In this document: positions 17,555-25,332 of the stretch, piece by piece
Layout: every line of letters begins with the position of its first letter
How positions within the stretch are numbered: the stretch's first letter is position 1
Assembly: GCA_002429385.1 (NCBI GenBank)
Contig: DIZL01000019.1
Location: 9,844-73,843 of the forward strand
Length of the DNA stretch: 64,000 bases
DNA from: Prolixibacteraceae bacterium UBA6029
Lineage (GTDB): Bacteria; Bacteroidota; Bacteroidia; Bacteroidales; Prolixibacteraceae
Direction of reading: 5' to 3'
The notes under the pieces: model-generated
What the model was told of the DNA's origin: nothing
Database searches by the model: none
Seen by the model: the letters and a program-made list of their open reading frames with translations, nothing else
Translations under genes and position numbers: made by a program

Positions 17555-17648
17555 AATATCAAGTAAAAAGTAAAAAGGAATAAGTAAAAAGTAAAGACCA
17601 TAAACAGCATATCCATTTAGAGATTGATTGTTTCCTCATTTTCCGGCA

Positions 17649-18401
17649 TTAAATTTCGTTACCGTTTTTAAGCCAGTCATAACCCTTTTCTTCCAACTCG
17701 AAGGCAAGTTCTTTACCTCCCGATTTTACAATTCGTCCACTGTACAGAACATGCACAAAATCAGGGATGATATAATCGAGGAGGCGCTGATAGTGTGTTA
17801 CCAGGATGGTTGCATTTTCGGGAGTTTTTAAGGCATTCACGCCTTCGGCCACAATCCGGAGGGCATCAATATCGAGTCCTGAGTCGGTTTCGTCGAGAAT
17901 GGCCAGTTTAGGCTCCAGCATAGCCATCTGGAATATTTCATTTTTCTTTTTCTCTCCTCCTGAAAAACCTTCATTCACCGAACGGTTAGTTAGTTCAGTA
18001 TCGAGATGAAGCATTTCCTTCTTGGAACGCATCAGTTTCAGGAACTCACCGGCAGTTAAGGGAGCCAGATTCTTAAACTTTCGATGTTCGTTTACCGATG
18101 CCTTCAGAAAATTGATCATTGGCACTCCCGGAATCTCGACCGGATACTGGAAACTAAGAAAGATCCCGCTGCGTGAGCGAACTTCAGGAGAAAGCTGGAG
18201 TAAATCCTGACCCAGGTAAGTTACTTCACCTTCCAAAATCTCATAGTCTTGTTTACCGGCCAGAATGTTGGCCAAGGTACTTTTCCCGGAACCATTAGGC
18301 CCCATGATGGCATGTACTTCGCCCGCTTTAACTTCCAGGTTAATCCCCTTTAGGATTTCTTTGCCTTCAACCGAGGCACGCAAGTTCTTTATTGTAAGCA
18401 T
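17649..18401 (-). CDS. sufC: Fe-S assembly ATPase SufC
   Basis: 250 residues, an ABC-type ATPase without membrane domain. Walker A is GPNGSGKST near residue 34. The signature is FSGGEKKKNE near 148. Walker B with catalytic Glu is replaced by AILDETDSGLD, the SufC form in which the second acidic pair is DE. SufC powers conformational change of the SufB-SufD scaffold. It sits between sufB and sufD. Confidence 0.97.
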   Translation of the reverse strand: MLTIKNLRASVEGKEILKGINLEVKAGEVHAIMGPNGSGKSTLANILAGKQDYEILEGEVTYLGQDLLQLSPEVRSRSGIFLSFQYPVEIPGVPMINFLKASVNEHRKFKNLAPLTAGEFLKLMRSKKEMLHLDTELTNRSVNEGFSGGEKKKNEIFQMAMLEPKLAILDETDSGLDIDALRIVAEGVNALKTPENATILVTHYQRLLDYIIPDFVHVLYSGRIVKSGGKELAFELEEKGYDWLKNGNEI

Positions 18402-18434
18402 TCTAAAAATAGTTACGAGTTACAAGTTTAAAGT

Positions 18435-18540
18435 TATGGGTTGTAAGGTCAATTAAAGTCATTAAAGTCGATAAAGTCAATAAAGCTAATGAGAATCAAC
18501 AACAGAAACATTTACAACATTTACAACAATGACAACAGTT
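18435..18540 (-). repeat. Short tandem repeats between sufB and sufC
   Basis: The 146-bp sufB-sufC spacer holds (T)AAAGTC(A/G)A in four near copies (18455-18490), then ACATTTACA twice and ACAATGACAACA. It resembles the simple-repeat blocks in other spacers of this window. Read from the minus strand these would be transcribed in the suf mRNA. Confidence 0.65.
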
Positions 18541-18547
18541 CTTCATT

Positions 18548-19993
18548 CTACCCCACGCTGCCTTCCAGACTGATGGACAGCAATTTCTGTGCTTCGACGG
18601 CAAATTCCATAGGAAGCTTATTCAGCACTTCGCGGGCATATCCGTTTACGATCATGCCGATGGCATCTTCGGTAGAAATACCGCGCTGGTTGCAATAAAA
18701 GATCTGATCTTCACCAATCTTCGAAGTTGTTGCTTCATGCTCGACAATAGATGATTTATTGCCAACCTCAATGTAAGGGAAAGTATGCGCGCCACAGGTT
18801 GATCCCAGCAACAGGGAGTCGCACTGCGAATAGTTGCGTGAGTTTGTGGCCCCCGGCATTACTTTCACCAGTCCACGATATGAATTATCGCTTTTACCTG
18901 CAGAAATACCTTTCGACACAATCGTACTTTTGGTGTTTTTACCTATGTGAATCATCTTGGTTCCTGTGTCGGCCTGCTGATGATTATTGGTCAACGCTAC
19001 CGAGTTAAATTCTCCCACCGAATTGTCGCCAATAAGCACACAACTTGGGTATTTCCATGTAATTGCAGAACCGGTTTCCACCTGTGTCCAGCTTATCTTC
19101 GATGAAACTCCACGGCATATACCTCGTTTGGTAACGAAGTTGTAGATACCGCCCACTCCGTTTTTATCTCCCGGATACCAATTCTGTACCGTTGAATACT
19201 TCACTTCAGCACGATCATGCGCAATGATCTCCACTACGGCTGCATGCAACTGATTTTCATCTCTCTTTGGCGCAGTACAGCCTTCAAGATAGCTAACATA
19301 GCTATCATCTTCTGCAATAATAAGCGTTCGCTCAAACTGACCCGTTCCGGCAGTATTAATCCTGAAATAGGTTGAAAGCTCCATTGGACACCGGACTCCC
19401 TTTGGAATATAGCAAAACGAACCATCCGAGAATACGGCTGAATTCAATGCCGCAAAGAAATTATCGGTTAGTGGTACTGACATTCCAAGGTATTTACGAA
19501 CCAGCTCGGGATGTTCAATCAAGGCATCGCTGAATGAGCAGAAGATAATCCCCTTTTCGGCCAATACCTTTTTGAAAGTTGTGGTTACCGAAACGCTGTC
19601 CATGACCACATCCACAGCCACGCCGGCAAGATGTTTCTGCTCTTCGATCGGAATCCCCAATTTCTTGAATGTTTCGATCAACTCGGGATCAACTTCATCC
19701 AGACTTTGATATTTAGGGCTTGTACGTGGAGCCGCATAGTAGATTGTTTCCTGAAAATCAATGGGCGGAATCTTTAAATGAGCCCATTCCGGAGCTTTCA
19801 TCTTCAGCCAGCCGCGATAGGCTTTCAGCCTGAATTCAAGCATAAACTCCGGTTCTTTTTTCTTGAACGAAATTAACCTGATTACATCTTCATTCAAGCC
19901 TTTAGGAATGACATCCGTATCGATATCGGTAACAAAACCGTATTGATATTCCTGTGTCGTTATATCGTTGAGTAATTTATCCTGATTTTCCAT
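18548..19993 (-). CDS. sufB: Fe-S cluster scaffold protein SufB
   Basis: 481 residues, the usual SufB length. Present are the N-terminal helical part (GYAREVL is C-terminal; RAYRGWLKMKAPEW is N-terminal), the beta-helix core with GSTCGAHTFPYIEV and HEATTSKIGEDQIFYCNQRG. The cysteine in FYCNQRGI matches the catalytic Cys that receives sulfur on SufB. SufB assembles the nascent cluster with SufC and SufD. It is the first gene of the operon, led by a divergent promoter shared with thiL. No sufS, sufE or sufA lies in the window. Confidence 0.96.
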   Translation of the reverse strand: MENQDKLLNDITTQEYQYGFVTDIDTDVIPKGLNEDVIRLISFKKKEPEFMLEFRLKAYRGWLKMKAPEWAHLKIPPIDFQETIYYAAPRTSPKYQSLDEVDPELIETFKKLGIPIEEQKHLAGVAVDVVMDSVSVTTTFKKVLAEKGIIFCSFSDALIEHPELVRKYLGMSVPLTDNFFAALNSAVFSDGSFCYIPKGVRCPMELSTYFRINTAGTGQFERTLIIAEDDSYVSYLEGCTAPKRDENQLHAAVVEIIAHDRAEVKYSTVQNWYPGDKNGVGGIYNFVTKRGICRGVSSKISWTQVETGSAITWKYPSCVLIGDNSVGEFNSVALTNNHQQADTGTKMIHIGKNTKSTIVSKGISAGKSDNSYRGLVKVMPGATNSRNYSQCDSLLLGSTCGAHTFPYIEVGNKSSIVEHEATTSKIGEDQIFYCNQRGISTEDAIGMIVNGYAREVLNKLPMEFAVEAQKLLSISLEGSVG

Positions 19994-20063
19994 GATCCTA
20001 TGTTTTCCGTCCCTTCTGATTACTATCTTATTAACAAACTTATCAACGGACAGTTTAAAATAT

Positions 20064-20095
20064 ATTGCAAAGATAAGGAAGTAAAGCTATTTTTG
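20064..20095. promoter_or_regulatory. Overlapping divergent promoters of sufBCD and thiL
   Basis: On the minus strand TATCTTTG (complement of 20068-20075) is a perfect -7 element for sufB. On the plus strand TATTTTTG (20088-20095), preceded by TTG at 20064-20066, serves thiL. The two elements are only 12 bp apart, so polymerases on the two promoters would exclude each other. Confidence 0.6.
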
Positions 20096-20141
20096 CCATT
20101 AGTTTGAAAACAATAAATACCTTCAGGTCTTAATAATTAAC

Positions 20142-21182
20142 ATGAACAGAAATATGAAACAAACACCACTTTCTGAACTTGGAGAGTTTGGGTTGATCAG
20201 ACGCCTGACCGAAAACATACAAATCAAAAATACAAGCACGCTGAAAGGTGTGGGTGACGATGCTGCCGTTTTAAGCTATCCGGATAAAAAAATCGTAGTT
20301 ACAACAGATCTTTTAACCGAAGGAATTCATTTCAACCTGATGTATGTTCCCCTGAAACATCTTGGCTATAAGGCAGTGGTTGTGAACCTTTCGGATGTTT
20401 ATGCAATGAATGCCACTCCTCGTCAGATTACCGTTTCAATAGCTATATCCTCCAAATTCTCGCTCGAAGCAGTGGATGAGTTGTATTCAGGTATTCACCT
20501 GGCCTGCGAAAAATACGGTGTGGACCTGATTGGCGGCGACACCACCAGTTCGCTAACTGGTTTGACTATCAGCATTACTGCAATAGGCGAGGCAAACGAA
20601 GAAGAACTGGTTTACCGTAGCGGTGCAAAGGTGGGCGACCTGGTTTGTGTCTCTGGCGATTTGGGTGGGGCTTACATGGGGCTTCAGCTTCTGGAACGGG
20701 AAAATGAAGTGTTCAAGGTGAACCCTAACCAGCAGCCACAGTTTGAGGGATACGACTATATCCTGGAACGCCAGCTTAAGCCTGAAGCACGCAGCGACTT
20801 TAAGGAATTAATGAAAACACTCGGAATCCAGCCCACTTCTATGATCGACATCTCGGACGGCCTTTCTTCTGAAGTGCTGCATTTGTGTCAGGCCTCGAAA
20901 GTAGGCTGCAACATATATGAAGAGAAAATTCCCCTCGACAAGCAAACCAAAGAGTTCGCCGAAGAACTGAGCATTAATCCACTTGTTGCCGCACTCAACG
21001 GCGGCGAAGATTACGAATTGCTGTTTACAGTTCCGATTGCGTGTTTCGAGGTCATAAAAAAGGAATTCGACATCACCATCATCGGCCACATCACTGCCGA
21101 AAGTGAAGGAGCCAACCTCATCACAACCGGAGGTTCAGTTATTCCGCTCCAGGCACAAGGCTGGAACCCACTGAAGGAATAG
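20142..21182 (+). CDS. thiL: Thiamine-monophosphate kinase
   Basis: 346 residues. ThiL phosphorylates thiamine monophosphate to the active diphosphate with ATP. Motifs in order: GVGDDAAVL (metal/nucleotide binding, about 37-45), GGDTTSS near 131, SGDLGGAYMGLQLL near 172, MIDISDGLSSEVLHL near 232 and NGGEDYELLF near 287, all of the ThiL/PurM superfamily. A second ATG at 20154 is an alternative start. It is transcribed away from the suf genes. Confidence 0.95.
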   Translation: MNRNMKQTPLSELGEFGLIRRLTENIQIKNTSTLKGVGDDAAVLSYPDKKIVVTTDLLTEGIHFNLMYVPLKHLGYKAVVVNLSDVYAMNATPRQITVSIAISSKFSLEAVDELYSGIHLACEKYGVDLIGGDTTSSLTGLTISITAIGEANEEELVYRSGAKVGDLVCVSGDLGGAYMGLQLLERENEVFKVNPNQQPQFEGYDYILERQLKPEARSDFKELMKTLGIQPTSMIDISDGLSSEVLHLCQASKVGCNIYEEKIPLDKQTKEFAEELSINPLVAALNGGEDYELLFTVPIACFEVIKKEFDITIIGHITAESEGANLITTGGSVIPLQAQGWNPLKE

Positions 21183-21189
21183 GATTGCC

Positions 21190-21283
21190 TAATCGAAAAA
21201 TTAACGCTAATTTTTAAGATATAATCGAAATATTAACGCTAATTTTTAGATTATATTCGAAATATTCACGATATTTGTATTCG
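21190..21283 (+). repeat. Three 32-bp direct repeats, each a small hairpin, before an ATPase gene
   Basis: The units begin at about 21190 (TAATCGAAAAATTAACGC), 21222 (TAATCGAAATATTAACGC) and 21254 (TATTCGAAATATTCACGA), a regular 32-bp period, three turns of the helix. Each unit holds its own inverted repeat such as AAAAATTA-acgc-TAATTTTT. The last unit ends 22 bp before the ATG of the ATPase gene, the position expected of operators. Confidence 0.75.
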
Positions 21284-21304
21284 TAAATTTACAAATACCT
21301 GATT

Positions 21305-22435
21305 ATGAATACAGATAGAATCATACGGGCTAAGCTAACCGATTCGTTAGTATTAGGTCATAAAATAGTCCTGGTTTATGGCGCGAGGCAAACAGGTAAG
21401 ACCACCTTATGCAACAGTATATTGGAGAATTTGCCTGGTAGTATTTTGAAGATAAATGCTGATGAAATCAGGTATACAGAATTGCTCTCATCGCGTGATT
21501 TCTCAAAAATGAAGCTTCTTCTTGAAGGTTACGATGTTTTGTTTATCGACGAAGCCCAACGTATCCCGGATATTGGCATCAATCTGAAAATTATTTATGA
21601 GAACATGCCCGGCTTAAAGATGCTGATTACCGGTTCATCATCCTTCGAACTTGGAAATCTGGTACAAGAGCCGTTAACAGGGCGCACCTCAACGTTTAAA
21701 CTGATGCCCTTTTCATTGCAGGAAATCCGACAGAACACCAGCATTTTCGACATTCAACAGCGTCTGGAAGAATTCATGCTTTATGGGCTTTATCCCGAAA
21801 TTACTCATTACAACAGTGCCAGCGAAAAAGAAAGATACCTGACTGAATTAAGTTCTTCCTACTTGTACAAAGATGTTTTGGAATTATCAAATATCCGCAG
21901 CTCATCAAAAATAAGCAACCTGCTTAAGTTATTGGCCTTTCAGATTGGGATGGAGGTCTCGCTCAACGAAATAGGGCAGAGTCTCAATATGAGCCAGGAG
22001 ACCGTTAATAGTTACATCGATTTACTTGAAAAATCATTTATTGTGTTCCGTCTTAGTGGTTTCAGCCGTAATCTGCGCAAGGAAGTTGGCAAACGTGACA
22101 AAATCTATTTCTGGGATTTAGGTGTCCGGAATTGCCTCATTCAGAACTTTGCACCACTGTCAACAAGGAGCGATGTGGGTGAAATGTGGGAGAACTTAAT
22201 TGTCACCGAACGGCTAAAATATTTATCCAATAATCAGTTATTTGCGCATTCATATTTCTGGCGCACCTATACTGGTGCCGAAATTGACTATGTGGAAGAA
22301 AGAAACGGAGAACTGTTTGCCTATGAAATCAAGTATTCAAAAGTCAGGAAAAATGCACCCCATACCTGGATCGAGAACTACGGAAACAATTTCAAATGTA
22401 TCACGAAAGACAATTTTTGGGAGTTTGTCATGTAA
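21305..22435 (+). CDS. AAA-family ATPase of the AAA_14/DUF4143 type
   Basis: 376 residues. Walker A is GARQTGKTT (residues 26-34), Walker B VLFIDEAQ near 79, sensor GSSSFEL near 112. A winged-helix-like part follows, and the DUF4143 C-domain ends with EIDYV and AYEIKYSK near 330-350. The E-I-D / E-x-K spacing resembles the PD-(D/E)XK nuclease fold. These orphan ATPases are very common in Bacteroidota and archaea, and their function is not established. Here it is a single gene directly behind three operator-like repeats, unrelated to its neighbours. Confidence 0.85.
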   Translation: MNTDRIIRAKLTDSLVLGHKIVLVYGARQTGKTTLCNSILENLPGSILKINADEIRYTELLSSRDFSKMKLLLEGYDVLFIDEAQRIPDIGINLKIIYENMPGLKMLITGSSSFELGNLVQEPLTGRTSTFKLMPFSLQEIRQNTSIFDIQQRLEEFMLYGLYPEITHYNSASEKERYLTELSSSYLYKDVLELSNIRSSSKISNLLKLLAFQIGMEVSLNEIGQSLNMSQETVNSYIDLLEKSFIVFRLSGFSRNLRKEVGKRDKIYFWDLGVRNCLIQNFAPLSTRSDVGEMWENLIVTERLKYLSNNQLFAHSYFWRTYTGAEIDYVEERNGELFAYEIKYSKVRKNAPHTWIENYGNNFKCITKDNFWEFVM

Positions 22436-22572
22436 TATCCAATAGTCTGAAAGTCTTTTAATCTAAGTCGTTAGCTGACACCTGCGGCTTTTCTTAAAAT
22501 TCTATCAGTATTATTGCATTTATAACCTTATATTTATTGCTTATTACAAAACAGCAACACCTCTACTATTTT

Positions 22573-24303
22573 ATGTTTGACATATTTTACCATACCTGGT
22601 TCCCGCATTGCGTTGGCTTGTTTTTCCTTACCTTTCTTCAGGAAGATGCGGCTATTGTCGCCGCTTCATTTGCAACGGTGGAGTACAATTTACCCATTAG
22701 TCTGGCCTTCTTCAGCGTCTATTTTGGAATCATAACAGGCGATCTTTTTATCTATGGACTTGGCAGGGTCGCCCAAAGCAATAAATGGCTGCGGGGTAAA
22801 GTGATCGGGCCAAAGGTAGATCAGGTAAAATTCTTTCTCGAAAAGAACTTCATCTGGGCAGTTGCCATTTGCCGCGTTGCCCCAACCTTATTATTCCCAA
22901 CTTTCGTTGCTATTGGTTGGTTCCGTATGCCGGTTAAACGCTTTTTTATAATTACTGCAACAACAGCTGCCATCTATACACCCATTCTCTTTTTTCTGGT
23001 GACTATCCTGGGCAAGGCGGTACTGTATAAGCTGGGTTTCTGGTCGTGGGGAATCTTGCTCCTGATCGTCATTGTATTCCCTCTGCGGAAAGTTTATAAG
23101 TCAGTTTGGAAAAAAGATACCGGAGTTGACGCTTCAATCTTAAGGTTCCCATTTATGAAAGGTTCGGCCATACTGGGCGATCCACGGGAAAAAGAGCACC
23201 GGGGAATGCCTTCACTGAGCGGATTAAAGCGTTTGGTTTCCCTGGCTGAACGGGTCCCAAACGGTTTGTTTTACATACCGGTCGGTCTGCGATGGATTGC
23301 ACTCTCCATCCGATACGGCAACTTTACCCTACCCACCCTGGCAAATCCTCTGATTGAGACTGGTGGCTTCTGGGGCGAATCGAAAAGCAAAGTACTTGGG
23401 GACATTGGCCTTGAACAGCAGAAATGGGTGGCTAACTTCTTCCCCTATAAACGAACAGAACGTCCCCCAGAGATCGATCTTCAGGAAGTACTCACTAAAA
23501 TGCGTGAAGCAGGCATTGAATTCCCGCTGGTTGCAAAACCTGATATCGGCTGGCAGGGATTTGGGGTCCGAAAAGTGGATGACGAAGAGGCGTTACTGAA
23601 TTACCTGACCGTTTACCCAAAGAATGAAAGTTTGCTGATTCAGCACCTGATTCCTTATGACGGTGAGGCGGGAGTATTCTATGCCCGAATGCCGAATGAA
23701 GAACACGGCAAGGTCTTTTCACTCACCTTACGCTATTTCCCTTATGTAATCGGCGATGGCAGTTCTACCCTACGCGAACTGATTCAACACAATCCAAGAA
23801 CAGGATTCAAATCCGACTATTTCCTGGGAAAGAATCCCGATCATTTGGGCCTTGGAGCCGAAAGACTGGCGACCATTCCTGCGGATGAGGAAATGGTACG
23901 TCTGGCATTTATCGGAAGCATCCGCGTGGGAGGAATCTACCGCGATGCCCGGCATTTAATCACTACTGAATTGTCACAACGCTTTGACGAGATCGCCCGC
24001 AGTATTCCTGAATTCTATTACGGACGTTTCGACATCCGCTTTAAATCGACTGACGAATTAAAAGCTGCCGAAGGATTCTCGATTATCGAGGTCAATGGAG
24101 CAGGCTCGGAGCCCATCCACGCCTGGGACCCAGACATGACGCTGTTTAACCTGTACCGTGAATTGTTTAAAACCCAAAGCCTGATGTTTCGCATTGCCGC
24201 CCAAAACCGCAAACGGGGCTTCAAAACCGAAGGCATTATTAGTTTTATCCGGGCAGCCCGTAAGCAAAACAAACTTATTAAACTCTATCCGCCAGCAGAG
24301 TAA
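22573..24303 (+). CDS. DedA/VTT membrane domain fused to an ATP-grasp domain
   Basis: 576 residues from ATG 22573; a TTG at 22537 would add 12. Residues about 10-175 are a DedA/SNARE-associated membrane domain (TFLQEDAAIVAASF, ITGDLFIYGLGR, VAICRVAPTLLFPTF) with four or five hydrophobic helices. DedA proteins move lipids such as undecaprenyl phosphate across the membrane. Residues about 290-560 are a cytoplasmic ATP-grasp ligase domain with the ATP lysine in FPLVAKPDIGWQGFGV and the metal site IIEVNGAGSEP. ATP-grasp enzymes join a carboxylate to an amine or thiol via acyl-phosphate. The pairing suggests modification of a lipid-linked substrate, which is inference. The 3' end overlaps the convergent epimerase gene by 19 bp. 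Confidence 0.8.
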   Translation: MFDIFYHTWFPHCVGLFFLTFLQEDAAIVAASFATVEYNLPISLAFFSVYFGIITGDLFIYGLGRVAQSNKWLRGKVIGPKVDQVKFFLEKNFIWAVAICRVAPTLLFPTFVAIGWFRMPVKRFFIITATTAAIYTPILFFLVTILGKAVLYKLGFWSWGILLLIVIVFPLRKVYKSVWKKDTGVDASILRFPFMKGSAILGDPREKEHRGMPSLSGLKRLVSLAERVPNGLFYIPVGLRWIALSIRYGNFTLPTLANPLIETGGFWGESKSKVLGDIGLEQQKWVANFFPYKRTERPPEIDLQEVLTKMREAGIEFPLVAKPDIGWQGFGVRKVDDEEALLNYLTVYPKNESLLIQHLIPYDGEAGVFYARMPNEEHGKVFSLTLRYFPYVIGDGSSTLRELIQHNPRTGFKSDYFLGKNPDHLGLGAERLATIPADEEMVRLAFIGSIRVGGIYRDARHLITTELSQRFDEIARSIPEFYYGRFDIRFKSTDELKAAEGFSIIEVNGAGSEPIHAWDPDMTLFNLYRELFKTQSLMFRIAAQNRKRGFKTEGIISFIRAARKQNKLIKLYPPAE

Positions 24304-25298
24304 TCAATTTCCAAACTTTCGGCATACGCTTTTAAAATCTGATCCATTTCACGATTCACATTGTCATCGATCCGCTTTCGTTTTTCATCGGCATCAAACC
24401 ATTCGAGTGTTCGTCGAATCCCAACGCTGAAAGGAATAGTGGCCTGAAATCCCGGAACAAACGATTTGATTTTGCTATTGTCGAAAATGGCGCTCCAGGT
24501 TTTGTCGCCAAACAAACCACCAGTCATCTCAGGTATAACCTTTATTATAAAGTCAGAAGGTATATGTACAATTTTTGCCTCAACACCTAACGCATCAGCA
24601 ATGGTCTGGTAAATCTGGTTCCAGGTCACTACTTCGTCTGAAGTAATATGAAAAGTCTGACCAATGGCCTTTTCGTTTCCGAGCAAACCCAGAAAACCTT
24701 TGGCAAAATCTTCGGCATGGGTATTTGCCCAAAGTGAAGTGCCATCGCCATGAACAATAATGGGATTGCCTTTCAGCATGCGGTCGGCCAGAGTATAGCA
24801 GCCAAAGCCTCCAATTGCCACAGGGAAATAGGTGTTGTAAGTATACGATGGACGCACGATAGTTACCGGGAAATCTTCCTCATCATAGGCTTTCATAAGC
24901 AGATCTTCGCAGGCAATTTTATTGCGGGAGTATTCCCAGTATGGATTTTCCACCGGTGTCGATTCTGTGATAATATAGTCTGGCGGTGGCTTTTGGTAGA
25001 CCGATGCCGAGCTGATAAACACGAATTGTTTGGTTCGTGCGCTGAAAACTGCAATGTCGTGTTCAATGTCTTCCGCAGTAAAAGCAATCCAGTCGACTAC
25101 CACATCAAATTTAAGGTCTTTCAGAGCGTTGAGCATGCTCTCCGAATTATGGATGTCTCCGGTTAATTGATGAGCTCCGGGTATTTCGGTTGAGCGAATG
25201 CCGCGGTTGAGCAGATAAAGCTCCATTCCCTGTTCAATGGCCATGTGGCTGACAGCGGTGCTGATGAATCCGGTACCGCCTATAAATAATACTTTCAT
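24285..25298 (-). CDS. NAD-dependent epimerase/dehydratase family protein (extended SDR)
   Basis: 337 residues. The glycine motif GGTGFIS is at 7-13 and the catalytic pair YSRNK near 143 (YxxxK), with FISSASVY before it. The family acts on nucleotide sugars, but short spacing and lack of specificity motifs leave the substrate open. It starts 35 bp downstream of the GH9 gene in the same direction, so the two may form one transcript. Its 3' end overlaps the DedA/ATP-grasp gene. Confidence 0.85.
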   Translation of the reverse strand: MKVLFIGGTGFISTAVSHMAIEQGMELYLLNRGIRSTEIPGAHQLTGDIHNSESMLNALKDLKFDVVVDWIAFTAEDIEHDIAVFSARTKQFVFISSASVYQKPPPDYIITESTPVENPYWEYSRNKIACEDLLMKAYDEEDFPVTIVRPSYTYNTYFPVAIGGFGCYTLADRMLKGNPIIVHGDGTSLWANTHAEDFAKGFLGLLGNEKAIGQTFHITSDEVVTWNQIYQTIADALGVEAKIVHIPSDFIIKVIPEMTGGLFGDKTWSAIFDNSKIKSFVPGFQATIPFSVGIRRTLEWFDADEKRKRIDDNVNREMDQILKAYAESLEIDYSAGG

Positions 25299-25332
25299 CC
25301 TGGATTGGTTAAAGTTTGTTTATAACAACCGC

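Noticed and set aside
21190..21283. CRISPR-like array of three 32-bp repeats
   Set aside because: The repeats are contiguous without spacers and sit in a promoter position, so operators are the better reading.
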